Shown here: positions 1 to 11,900 of the stretch, in pieces | Position numbering within the stretch: the stretch's first letter is position 1 | Layout: every line of letters begins with the position of its first letter | Source: Bostrychus sinensis | Taxonomy: Eukaryota; Chordata; Actinopteri; Gobiiformes; Eleotridae | Reading direction: 5' to 3' | NCBI GenBank assembly: GCA_020698575.1 | Contig: CM036252.1 | Location: forward strand, 62,001-126,000 | DNA length: 64,000 nt | The notes under the pieces: generated by a model | Databases searched by the model: none | The model's input: the letters and a program-made list of their open reading frames with translations, nothing else | What the model was told of the DNA's origin: nothing | Position numbers and translations under genes: made by a program

Positions 1-3000
1 GGAGGGATCAGTGAGAGTGGTGTGTGTGTAAAGGGAGGGGTCAGTGAGAGAGGTGTGTGTGTAAAGGGAGGGATCAGTGAGAGTGGTGTGTGTGTAAAGG
101 GAGAGGTCAGTGAGAGTGGTGTGTGTGTAAAGGGAGGGGTCAGTGAGAGTGGGTTGTGTGTAAAGGGAGGCGTCAGTGAGAGAGGTGTGTGTGTAAAGGG
201 AGGGGTCAGTGAGAGTGGTGTGTGTAAAGGGAGGGGTCAGTGAGAGAGGTGTGTGTGTAAAGGAAGGGGTCAGTGAGAGTGGTTTGTGTGTAAAGGGAAG
301 AGTCCGTGAGAGTGGTGTGTGTGTAAAGGGAGAGGTCAGTGAAAGAGGCGTGTGTGTAAAGGGAGAGGTCAGTGAAAGAGGCGTGTGTGTAAAGGGAGGG
401 GTCAGTGAGAGTGCCGTGTGTGTAAAGGGAGGGGTTAGTGAGAGTGGTGTGTGTGTAAAGGGAAGAGTCCGTGAGAGTGGTGTGTGTGTAAAAGGAGGGG
501 TCAGTCAGAGTGGTGTATGTGTAAAGAGAGGGGTCAGTGAAAGAGGTGTGTGTGTAAAGGGAGGGGTCCTTGAGAGTGGCGTGTGTGTAAAGGGAGGGGT
601 CAGTGAGAGTGGTGTGTGTGTAAAGGGAGGGGTCAGTGAGAGTGGTGTGTGTGTAAAGGGAGGAGTCCGTGAGAGTGGTGTGTGTGTAAAGGGAGGGGTC
701 AGTCAGAGTGGTGTGTGTGTAAAGAGAGGGGTCAGTGAAAGAGGTGTGTGTGTAAAGGGAGGGGTCCGTGAGAGTGGCGTGTGTGTAAAGGGAGAGGTCA
801 GTGAAAGTGGTGTGTGTGTAAAGGGAGGGGTCAGTGAGAGAGGTGTGTGTGTAAAGGGAGGAGTCCGTGAGAGTGGCGTGTGTGTAAAGGGAGGGGTCAG
901 TGAGAGTGGTGTGTGTGTAAAGGGAGGGGTCAGTGAGAGTGGTGTGTGTGTAAAGGGAGGAGTCCGTGAGAGTGGTGTGTGTGTAAAGGGAGGGGTCAGT
1001 GAGAGTGGTGTGTGTGTAAAGGGAGGCATCAGTGAGAGAGGTGTGTGTGTAAAGGGAGGGGTAAGTGAGAGTGGCATTTGTGTAAAGGGAGAGGTCAGTG
1101 AGAGTGGTGTGTGTGTAAAGGGAGGGATCAGTGAGAGTGGTGTGTGTGTAAAGGGAGGGATCAGTGAGAGTGGTGTGTGTGTAAAAGGAGGCATCAGTGA
1201 GAGAGGTGTGTGTGTAAAGGGAGGGGTAAGTGAGTAGTGTGTGTATAAAGGGAGGGGTCAGTGAGAGTGGTGTGTGTGTAAAAAGAGGGATCAGTGAGAG
1301 TGGTGTGTGTGTCTGTAAAAGGAGGGGTCAGTAAGAGTGGTGTGTGTAAAGGGAGGGGTCAGTGAGAGTGGTGTGTGGTTAAAGGGAGGGGTGAGTGAGA
1401 GTGGTGTGTGTGTAAAGGCAGGGATCAGTCAGATTGCTGTGTATGTAAAGGGAGTGATCAGTGAGAGTGGTGTGTGTGTAAAGGGAGGGATCAGTGAGAG
1501 TGGTGTGTGTGTAAAGGGAGGGATCAGTGAGAGTGGTGTGTGTGTGTGTGTGTAAAGGGAGGGGTCAGTGAGAGTGGTGTGTGTGTAAAGGGAGGCGTCA
1601 GTGAGAGTGGTGTGTGTGTAAAGGGAGGGGTCAGTGAGAGAGGTGTGTGTGTAAAGGGAGGTGTCAGTGAGAGAGGTGTGTGTGTAAAGGGAGGGATCAG
1701 TGAGAGTGGTGTGTGTGTAAAGGGAGGGGTCAGTGAGAGAGGTGTGTGTGTAAAGGGAGGGATCAGTGAGAGTGGTGTGTGTGTAAAGGGAGGGGTCAGT
1801 GAGAGAGGTGTGTGTGTAAAGGGAGGGATCAGTGAGAGTGGTGTGTGTGTAAAGGGAGAGGTCAGTGAGAGTGGTGTGTGTGTAAAGGAAGGGGTCAGTG
1901 AGAGTGGGTTGTGTGTAAAGGGAGGCGTCAGTGAGAGAGGTGTGTGTGTAAAGGGAGGGGTCAGTGAGAGTGGTGTGTGTAAAGGGAGGGGTCAGTGAGA
2001 GAGGTGTGTGTGTAAAGGAAGGGGTCAGTGAGAGTGGTTTGTGTGTAAAGGGAAGAGTCCGTGAGAGTGGTGTGTGTGTAAAGGGAGAGGTCAGTGAAAG
2101 AGGCGTGTGTGTAAAGGGAGAGGTCAGTGAAAAAGGCGTGTGTGTAAAGGGAGGGGTCAGTGAGAGTGGCGTGTGTGTAAAGGGAGGGGTTAGTGAGAGT
2201 GGTGTGTGTGTAAAGGGAAGAGTCCGTGAGAGTGGTGTGTGTGTAAAGGGAGGGGTCAGTCAGAGTGGTGTATGTGTAAAGAGAGGGGTCAGTGAAAGAG
2301 GTGTGTGTGTAAAGGGAGGGGTCCTTGAGAGTGGCGTGTGTGTAAAGGGAGGGGTCAGTGAGAGTGGTGTGTGTGTAAAGGGAGGGGTCAGTGAGAGTGG
2401 TGTGTGTGTAAAGGGAGGAGTCCGTGAGAGTGGTGTGTGTGTAAAGGGAGGGGTCAGTCAGAGTGGTGTGTGTGTAAAGAGAGGGGTCAGTGAAAGAGGT
2501 GTGTGTGTAAAGGGAGGGGTCCGTGAGAGTGGCGTGTGTGTAAAGGGAGAGGTCAGTGAAAGTGGTGTGTGTGTAAAGGGAGGGGTCAGTGAGAGTGGTG
2601 TGTGTGTAAAGGGAGGGGTGAGTGAGAGTGGTGTGTGTGTAAAGGGAGGGATCAGTCAGAGTGCTGTGTATGTAAAGGGAGCGATCAGTGAGAGTGGTGT
2701 GTGTGTAAAGGGAGGGATCAGTCAGAGTGCTGTGTATGTAAAGGGAGTGATCAGTGAGAGTGGTGTGTGTGTAAAGGGAGGGATCAGTGAGAGTGGTGTG
2801 TGTGTAAAGGGAGGCGTCAGTGAGAGAGGTGTGTGTGTAAAAGGAAGGGGTAAGTGAGTAGTGTGTGTATAAAGGAAGGGGTCAGTGAGAGTGGTGTGTG
2901 TGTAAAGGGAGGGATCAGTGATAGTTGGGTGTGTGTGTAAAGGGAGGGGTCAGTGAGAGTGGTGTGTGTAAATGGAGGGGTCAGTGAGAGTGGTGTGTGT

Positions 3001-6000
3001 AAAAGGAGCGGTCAGTGAGAGTGATGTGTGTGTAAAGGGAGGGGTCCGTGAGAGTGGCGTGTGTGTAAAGGGAGGGGTCTGTGAGAGTGGCGTGTGTGTA
3101 AAAGGAGGGGTCAGTGAGAGTGGTTTGTTTGTAAAGGGAGGGGTCAGTGAGAGTGGTGTGTGTGTAAAGGGAGGGATCAGTCAGAGTGCTGTGTATGTAA
3201 AGGGAGTGATCAGTGAGAGTGGTGTGTGTGTAAAGGGAAGGGTCAGTGAGAGTGGTGTGTGTGTAAAGGGAGGAATCAGTGAGAGTGGTGTGTGCGTGTG
3301 TGTGTGTAAAGGGAGGGGTCAGTGAGAGTGGTGTGTGTGTAAAGGGAGGCGTCAGTGAGAGTGGTGTGTGTGTAAAGGGAGGGGTCAGTGAGAGAGGTGT
3401 GTGTGTAAAGGGAGGTGTCAGTGAGAGAGGTGTGTTTGTAAAGGGAGGGATCAGTGAGAGTGGCGTGTGTGTAAAGGGAGAGGTCAGTGAGAGAGGTGTG
3501 TGTGTAAAGGGAGCGGTCATTGAGAGAGGTCTGTGTGTAAAGGGAGGGGTCAGTGAGAGTGGTTTGTGTGTAAAGGGAGGCGTCAGTGAGAGAGGTGTGT
3601 GTGTAAAGGGAGGGGTCAGTGAGAGTGGTGTGTGTAAAGGGAGGGGTCAGTGAGAGAGGTGTGTGTGTAAAGGAAGGGGTCAGTGAGAGTGGTTTGTGTG
3701 TAAAGGGAGGGGTCAGTGAAAGAGGCGTGTGTGTAAAGGGAGGGGTCCGTGAGTGTGGCGTGTGTGTAAAGGGAGAGGTCAGTGAGAGTGGTGTGTGTGT
3801 AAAGGGAAGAGTCCGTGAGAGTGGTGTGTGTGTAAAGGGAGGAGTCCGTGAGAGTGGCGTGTGTGTAAAGGGAGGGGTCAGTGAGAGTGGTGTGTGTGTA
3901 AAGGGAGGGGTCAGTGAGAGTGGTGTGTGTGTAAAGGGAGGAGTCCGTGAGAGTGGTGTGTGTGTAAAGGGAGGGGTCAGTCAGAGTGGTGTGTGTGTAA
4001 AGAGAGGGGTCAGTGAAAGAGGTGTGTGTGTAAAGGGAGGGGTCCGTGAGAGTGGCGTGTGTGTAAAGGGAGAGGTCAGTGAGAGTGGTGTGTGTGTAAA
4101 GGGAGGGATCAGTGAGAGTGGTGTGTGTGTAAAGGGAGGGATCAGTGAGAGTGGTGTGTGTGTGTGTGTGTGTAAAGGGAGGGGTCAGTGAGAGTGGTGT
4201 GTGTGTAAAGGGAGGCGTCAGTGAGAGTGGTGTGTGTGTAAAGGGAGGGGTCAGTGACAGAGGTGTGTGTGTAAAGGGAGGTGTCAGTGAGAGAGGTGTG
4301 TGTGTAAAGGGAGAGATCAGTGAGAGTGGTGTGTGTGTAAAGGGAGGGGTCAGTGAGAGAGGTGTGTGTGTAAAGGGAGGGATCAGTGAGAGTGGTGTGT
4401 GTGTAAAGGGAGGGGTCAGTGAGAGAGGTGTGTGTGTAAAGGGAGGGATCAGTGAGAGTGGTGTGTGTGTAAAGGGAGAGGTCAGTGAGAGTGGTGTGTG
4501 TGTAAAGGGAGGGGTCAGTGAGAGTGGGTTGTGTGTAAAGGGAGGCGTCAGTGAGAGAGGTGTGTGTGTAAAGGGAGGGGTCAGTGAGAGTGGTGTGTGT
4601 AAAGGGAGGGGTCAGTGAGAGAGGTGTGTGTGTAAAGGAAGGGGTCAGTGAGAGTGGTTTGTGTGTAAAGGGAAGAGTCCGTGAGAGTGGTGTGTGTGTA
4701 AAGGGAGAGGTCAGTGAAAGAGGCGTGTGTGTAAAGGGAGAGGTCAGTGAGAGTGGCGTGTGTGTAAAGGGAGGGGTTAGTGAGAGTGGTGTGTGTGTAA
4801 AGGGAAGAGTCCGTGAGAGTGGTGTGTGTGTAAAGAGAGGGGTTAGTGAGAGTGGTGTGTGTGTAAAGGGAAGAGTCCGTGAGAGTGGTGTGTGTGTAAA
4901 GGGAGGGGTCAGTCAGAGTGGTGTATGTGTAAAGAGAGGGGTCAGTGAAAGAGGTGTGTGTGTAAAGGGAGGGGTCCTTGAGAGTGGCGTGTGTGTAAAG
5001 GGAGGGGTCCGTGAGAGTGGTGTGTGTGTAAAGGGAGGGGTCAGTGAGAGTGGTGTGTGTGTAAAGGGAGGAGTCCGTGAGAGTGGTGTGTGTGTAAAGG
5101 GAGGGGTCAGTCAGAGTGGTGTGTGTGTAAAGAGAGGGGTCAGTGAAAGAGGAGTGTGTGTAAAGGGAGGGGTTAGTGAGAGTGGCATTTGTGTAAAGGG
5201 AGAGGTCAGTGAGAGTGGTGTGTGTGTAAAGGGAGGGATCAGTGAGAGTGGTGTGTGTGTAAAGGGAGGGATCAGTGAGAGTGGTGTGTGTGTAAAGGGA
5301 GGCATCAGTGAGAGAGGTGTGTGTGTAAAGGGAGGGGTAAGTGAGTAGTGTGTGTATAAAGGGAGGGGTCAGTGAGAGTGGTGTGTGTGTAAAAAGAGGG
5401 ATCAGTGAGAGTGGTGTGTGTGTCTGTAAAAGGAGGGGTCAGTAAGAGTGGTGTGTGTAAAGGGAGGGGTCAGTGAGAGTGGTGTGTGGTTAAAGGGAGG
5501 GGTGAGTGAGAGTGGTGTGTGTGTAAAGGGAGGGATCAGTCAGATTGCTGTGTATGTAAAGGGAGTGATCAGTGAGAGTGGTGTGTGTGTAAAGGGAGGG
5601 ATCAGTGAGAGTGGTGTGTGTGTAAAGGGAGGGATCAGTGAGAGTGGTGTGTGTGTGTGTGTGTAAAGGGAGGGGTCAGTGAGAGTGGTGTGTGTGTAAA
5701 GGGAGGCGTCAGTGAGAGTGGTGTGTGTGTAAAGGGAGGGGTCAGTGAGAGAGGTGTGTGTGTAAAGGGAGGTGTCAGTGAGAGAGGTGTGTGTGTAAAG
5801 GGAGGGATCAGTGAGAGTGGTGTGTGTGTAAAGGGAGGGGTCAGTGAGAGAGGTGTGTGTGTAAAGGGAGGGATCAGTGAGAGTGGTGTGTGTGTAAAGG
5901 GAGGGGTCAGTGAGAGAGGTGTGTGTGTAAAGGGAGGGATCAGTGAGAGTGGTGTGTGTGTAAAGGGAGAGGTCAGTGAGAGTGGTGTGTGTGTAAAGGG

Positions 6001-8752
6001 AGGGGTCAGTGAGAGTGGGTTGTGTGTAAAGGGAGGCGTCAGTGAGAGAGGTGTGTGTGTAAAGGGAGGGGTCAGTGAGAGTGGTGTGTGTAAAGGGAGG
6101 GGTCAGTGAGAGAGGTGTGTGTGTAAAGGAAGGGGTCAGTGAGAGTGGTTTGTGTGTAAAGGGAAGAGTCCGTGAGAGTGGTGTGTGTGTAAAGGGAGAG
6201 GTCAGTGAAAGAGGCGTGTGTGTAAAGGGAGGGGTCAGTGAGAGTGGCGTGTGTGTAAAGGGAGGGGTTAGTGAGAGTGGTGTGTGTGTAAAGGGAGGGG
6301 TGAGTGAGAGTGGTGTGTGTGTAAAGGGAAGGATCAGTCAGAGTGCTGTGTATGTAAAGGGAGCGATCAGTGAGAGTGGTGTGTGTGTAAAGGGAGGGAT
6401 CAGTCAGAGTGCTGTGTATGTAAAGGGAGTGATCAGTGAGAGTGGTGTGTGTGTAAAGGGAGGGATCAGTGAGAGTGGTGTGTGTGTAAAGGGAGGCGTC
6501 AGTGAGAGAGGTGTGTGTGTAAAGGGAGGGATCAGTGAGAGTGGCGTGTGTGTAAAGGGAGGGGTGAGTGAGAGTGGTGTGTGTGTAAAGGGAGGGGTCA
6601 GTGAGAGAGGTGTGTGTGTAAAGGGAGGGGTCAGTGAAAGAGGTGTGTGTGTAAAGGGAGAGGTCCGTGAGAGTGGCGTGTGTGTAAAGGGAGGGGTCCG
6701 TGAGAGTGGCGTGTGTGTAAAAGGAGGGGTCAGTGAAAGTGGTGTGTGTGTAAAGGGAGGGGTCAGTGAGAGTGGTGTGTGTGTAAAGGGAGGGGTCAGT
6801 GAGAGAGGTGTGTGTGTAAAGGGAGGGATCAGTGAGAGTGGTGTGTGTGTAAAGGGAGGGATCAGTGAGAGTGGTGTGTGTGTGTGTGTGTGTAAAGGGA
6901 GGGGTTCGTGAGAGTGGCGTGTGTGTAAAGGGAGGGGTCCGTGAGAGTGGCGTGTGTGTAAAAGGAGGGGTCAGTGAAAGTGGTGTGTGTGTAAAGGGAG
7001 GGGTCAGTGAGAGTGGTGTGTGTGTAAAGGGAGGGGTCAGTGAGAGAGGTGTGTGTGTAAAGGGAGGGATCAGTGAGAGTGGTGTGTGTGTAAAGGGAGT
7101 GATCAGTGAGAGTGGTGTGTGTGTGTGTGTGTAAAGGGAGGGGTTCGTGAGAGTGGCGTGTGTGTAAAGGGAGGGGTCAGTGAGAGAGGTGTGTGTGTAG
7201 AGAGAGGGGTCCGTGAGAGTGGTGTGTGTGTGTGTGTGTAAAGGGAGGGGTTCGTGAGAGTGGCGTGTGTGTAAAGGGAGGGGTCAGTGAGAGTGGTGTG
7301 TGTGTAAAGGGAGGGGTCAGTGAGAGTGGTGTGTGTGTAAAGGGAGGGGTCAGTCAGATTGGTGTGTGTGTAAAGAGACGGGTCAGTGAGAGTGGCGTGT
7401 GTGTAAAGGGAGGGGTCAGTGAGAGTGGTGTGTGTGTAAAGGGAGGGGTCAGTCAGAGTGGTGTGTGTGTAAAGGGAGGGGTCAGTGAAAGAGGTGTGTG
7501 TGTAAAGGGAGGGGTCCGTGAGAGTGGCGTGTGTGTAAAGGGAGGGGTCAGTGAAAGAGTTGTGTGTGTAAAGGGAGGGGTCAGTGGGAGTGGTGTGTGT
7601 GTAAAGGGAGGGGTCAGTGAGAGAGGTGTGTGTGTAAAGGGAGGGATCAGAGAGAGTGGTGTGTGTGTAAAGGGAGGGGTCCGTGAGAGTGGTGTGTGTG
7701 TAAAGGGAGGGGTCAGTGAGAGTGGTGTGTGTGTAAAGGGAGGGGTCAGTGAGAGAGGTTTGTGTGTAAAGGGAGGGATCAGTGAGAGTGGTTTGTGTGT
7801 GTAAAGGGAGAAGTCAGTCAGAGTGGTGTGTGTGTAAAGGGAGGGGTCAGTGAAAGAGTTGTGTGTGTAAAGGGAGGGGTCCGTGTGAGTGGCGTGTGTG
7901 TAAAGGGAGGGGTCTGTGAGAGTGGCGTGTGTGTAAAAGGAGGGGTCAGTGAAAGAGGTGTGTGTGTAAAGGGAGGGGTCAGTGAGAGTGGTGTGTGTGT
8001 AAAGGGAGGGGTCAGTGAGAGAGGTGTGTGTGTAAAGGGAGGGATCAGTGAGAGTGGTGTGTGTGTGTGTGTGTGTGTGTAAAGAGAGGGGTCAGTGAGA
8101 GTGGTGTGTGTGTGTAAAGAGAGGGGTCAGTGAGAGTGGTGTGTGTGTAAAGGGAGGGGTCAGTGAGAGTGGTGTGTGTGTAAAGGGAGGGGTCAGTGAG
8201 AGTGGTGTGTGTGTAAAGGGAGGGGTCAGTGAGAGAGGTGTGTGTGTAAAGGGAGGGGTCCGTGAGAGTGGCGTGTGTGTAAAGAGAGGGGTCCGTGAGA
8301 GTGGTGTGTGTGTAAAGGGAGGGGTCAGTCAGAGTGGTGTGTGTGTGTAAAGAGAGGGGTGAGTGAGAGTGGTGTGTGTGTAAAGGGAGGGGTCAGTGAG
8401 AGAGGTGTGTGTGTAAAGGGAGGGGTCAGTGAGAGTGGTGTGTGTGTAAAGGTAGGGGTCAGTGAGAGTGGTGTGTGTGTAAAGGTAGGGGTCAGTGAGA
8501 GAGGTGTGTGTGTAAAGGGAGGGGTCAGTGAGAGTGGTGTGTGTGTAAAGGTAGGGGTCAGTGAGAGTGGCGTGTGTGTAAAGGGAGGGGTCAGTGAGAG
8601 TGGTGTGTGTGTGTAAAGGGAGGGGTCAATGAGAGTGGTGTGTGTGTAAAGGGAGGGGTCAGTGAGAGTGGTGTGTGTGTAAAGGTAGGGGTCAGTGAGA
8701 GTGGTGTGTGTGTAAAGGTAGGGGTCAGTGAGAGTGGTGTGTGTGTAAAGGT
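1..8752 (+). repeat. 33-bp minisatellite array, G-rich plus strand
   Basis: About 265 copies of a 33-bp unit with core GGGAGGGGTCAGTGAGAG followed by a (GT)4-5 run and TAAA. Because 33 is a multiple of three and the unit has no stop in one plus frame, it gives long spurious frames reading GVCVKGGVSES. Some copies have longer (GT) runs (about 1540, 4155, 6880, 7110, 7225, 8060), which reset the frame. There is higher-order structure: the irregular stretch at 1220-1340 recurs at 5331-5451 (offset 4111), and a related block lies at about 2840. If the receptor's first exon lies to the left, this is part of its intron 1. I see no gene in it. Confidence 0.97.
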
Positions 8753-8883
8753 ACAGCTGAAGTACAAATGTTCACATGAGAAGATTTCATGAATGATGCC
8801 CAGTGTTTAACAGAACTCATTCATATTCTGTACAAATGAATGAATGAATGAATTAATGTTAAAAACTGTTCTTTCTGTCACAG
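8753..8883 (+). other. Intron end before signal-peptide exon 2
   Basis: Non-repetitive sequence between the 33-bp array and the first readable exon. It contains a short (TGAA)n run at about 8836-8860 and ends in the polypyrimidine-like stretch TTCTTTCTGTCACAG, the acceptor of the exon at 8884. Confidence 0.7.
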
Positions 8884-8916
8884 GTCTGAGTCTGCTGCCT
8901 CTCACTGTGTCAGCAG
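8884..8916 (+). CDS. Receptor exon: second part of signal peptide
   Basis: A 33-bp exon between CTGTCACAG and GTGAGT. Read in phase 1 it encodes the hydrophobic segment LSLLPLTVSA ending in a G/A-type cleavage context. Tiny separate signal-peptide exons with phase-1 borders are typical of Fc-receptor and FCRL genes. The candidate first exon of the downstream paralogue (56098-56116, MKTSFLC, also ending in phase 1) would join this exon type correctly, which supports both calls. Confidence 0.75.
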
Positions 8917-11900
8917 GTGAGTCTAGTCCTGGTTTAGTCCTGGTTTAGTCCTGGTTTAGACCTGGTTTAGACCTGGGTTAGACCTGGTTTAGTCCTGGCT
9001 TAGTACTGGTTTAGTCCTGGTTTAGACCTGGTTTAGTCCTGGGTTAGACCTGGTTTAGACCTGGGTTAGACCTGGTTTAGTCCTGGCTTAGTACTGGTTT
9101 AGTCCTGGTTTAGACCTGGTTTAGTCCTGGTTTAGACCTGGTTTAGTCCTGTTTTAGTCCTGGTTTAGACCTGGTTTAGTCCTGGTTTAGACCTGGTTTA
9201 GTCCTGGTTTAGTCCTGGTTTAGTCCTGGTTTAGACCTGGTTTAGTCCTGGCTTAGTACTGGTTTAGTCCTGGTTTAGACCTGGTTTAGTCCTGGTTTAG
9301 ACCTGGTTTAGTCCTGTTTTAGTCCTGGTTTAGACCTGGTTTAGTCCTGGTTTAGACCTGGTTTAGTCCTGGCTTAGACCTGGTTTAGTCCTGGTTTAGA
9401 CCTGGTTTAGTCCTGGTTTAGTCCTGGTTTAGACCTGGTTTAGACCTGGTTTAGTCCTGGTTTAGTCCTGGTTTAGACCTGGTTTAGACCTTGTCCTCTA
9501 ACGTCTCAGGAGACACCAGACTCTAAAGTGTGAAGGACATGTCCCTGTCTCTGCAGGACTTTGTGATCAGTCCCAGACCCACTGGTCCCACAGAGGACAC
9601 TTCAGCTGCGGTGTCCTCTGAGTCTTTAAAGGTGTCCCTCTGTCCTCAGTGTCTCTGAGTCTTTAAAGGTGTCCCTCTGTCCTCAGTGTCTCTGAGTCTT
9701 TAAAGATGTCCCTCTGTCCTCAGTGTCTCTGAGTCTTTAAAGGTGTCCCTCTGTCCTCAGTGTCTCTGAGTTTTTAAAGGTGTCCCTCTGTCCTCAGTGT
9801 CTCTGAGTCTTTAAAGGTGTCCCTCTGTCCTCAGTGTCTCTGAGTCTTTAAAGATGTCCCTCTGTCCTCAGTGTCTCTGAGTCTTTAAAGGTGTCCCTCT
9901 GTCCTCAGTGTCTCTGAGTCTTTAAAGGCGTCCCTCTGTCCTCAGTGTCTCTGAGTCTTTAAAGGTGTCCCTCTGTCCTCAGTGTCTCTGAGTCTTTAAA
10001 GGTGTCCCTCTGTCCTCAGTGTCTCTGAGAGTGGACCCAGACTCAGACCAGTTCTTCAGCTGATGAGACCATCGTCCTGTCCTGTGAGGGACAGAGAGAC
10101 GTGTGGACAGTGAAGAGGACGACAGAGGGACACACACAGGTCCAGTCCTGTGGCAGAGGTCAGGACTTTGGGAAGACTGAGGACTCCAGCTGTCTCCTGA
10201 TGAATCCTGTCCCCTCTGACTCTGGGAGCTACTGGTGTGAGTCTGGATCTGGAGCCAGGGGCCCACAGCGCCCCCTCTCTGTCACAGGTACACACTGACA
10301 TCACATCAGTCTGCTCTAATCACACAGACTTTACTGTCCCAAACACAAACTGCTGTCTCTCTGTTCAGGTGGACACCTGATCCTGGAGAGTCCTGGACTT
10401 CCTGTTGAAGCAGGAAGTGATGTCACTCTCCGCTGTAGAACCAGACCTGGATCTAAACTGAATCCTGTGATCCAGTCCAGATCAGAGTGGACCATCACTG
10501 ACGTCTCCAAACTTCATGAAGGACGTTACTCCTGCTCTGCTCTGGAGGAGGGAGCTGCTGTGAGATCTGCAGAGAGAGAGCTCAGGGTCAAAGGTCAGTA
10601 GTTGAGGCTGTTCTTTAGTCTTTTCTGTTCATATTTAACTGTTACTGGTCTGGGACTCGCCCACAGGCCCAGCTTAGGACAGAGTCCTGGTTCTGGACTT
10701 TTTTCTCTAAACTCACTCCGTTCTCTTTCCTTCAGAGCCTCCCTCTACCTCCTCCTCTCTGTCTCCTCCTGGCTCCTCCTCTCTGTCTCCTCCTGGCTCC
10801 TCCTCTCTGTCTCCTCCTGGCTCCTCCTCTCTGTCTCCTCCTGGTCCTGTGATGATCTCAGTGGTGTCTGCTGTGGTCCTGGTCCTGGTCCTGGTCCTGG
10901 TCCTGGTCCTGGTTGTGCTCAGATGTGGACAACAAACAGGTGACACACTGCTCTGAACTGGTTTAAACTGATACATGCGGAGACCAGGGCTCTCTTTTAT
11001 AAACAGACAAACCAAGACTGAAGCTGGCGTCCGCCGCTCTCTGCACCAAAGCTGGGATCTATAAAAATCCAAACAGATAGTTAGCTCTGAGCCTGTTCAC
11101 ATTTTGGAGACACGGCACAAAGGCGACCCTCAGTGTGAGCTGCTGAAGTGAAGCAGTTTGACAAATCCATGTTTGGAGTTTGATACAGTTCACTTTCACT
11201 TTCTATCTGTCAGAAGGAGGAGTCAGACGTCATTTCAGCAGGAAGTGAGGAAAACAGAGGGAGGGCATTTGGTTTATGAAGGATTGTAAAATAAGTCTTA
11301 CCTGCCACAATCTAAATATTTATAATATATATCTTTGTGTTTTAAACGTCCTTCTGTCTAAAACAGGGGTCTCATTGCGGCCCTCAGGATGATATTTTGT
11401 TGCCCGCAGGACGATGTGAAAGTTTAATGTTAATGAGTTTTATATGAATGGCACTTTATCGAGTTGTGTGAGGAAGGTTCCTCACAGTGGACCGCGGTCG
11501 CTCGTATGAGGGAAAACATCTGACGCTAAAGCTTTCTGTCATCAGATTTGTGTCGGTGTGGTTTTCAGCGGTTTATGATCGCGCTGTGATGTCTGCACGA
11601 CTTACAGGGTGCGTTTGATTTGTTGTCTGGGGACACTTGATTTGTTCACAACCAAGTAGGAGCTGGTTAGTTTGTGTGCGTCGCTGGCTAAACACTCGAC
11701 TGAAACTTATTTGTGAAAGTGACACCAATAGGAATGAATTTAAATGTTGTCACAAAGCCTCAAACGTCTGTTTTAAAGCCTGCAGTGAAGAGAAAGGTTG
11801 GAGACGAGCACAGACAATTTCAGGAACAGTGGGAGATGCAATATTATGTTACACAGCTGAAAATGATGGGCCAACTCACTTTCAGTGCAACATATTTAAT

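Noticed and set aside
1..8752. Long plus-strand frames reading GVCVKGGVSES
   Set aside because: Pure translation of a 33-bp minisatellite; no start context, domain or splice structure.
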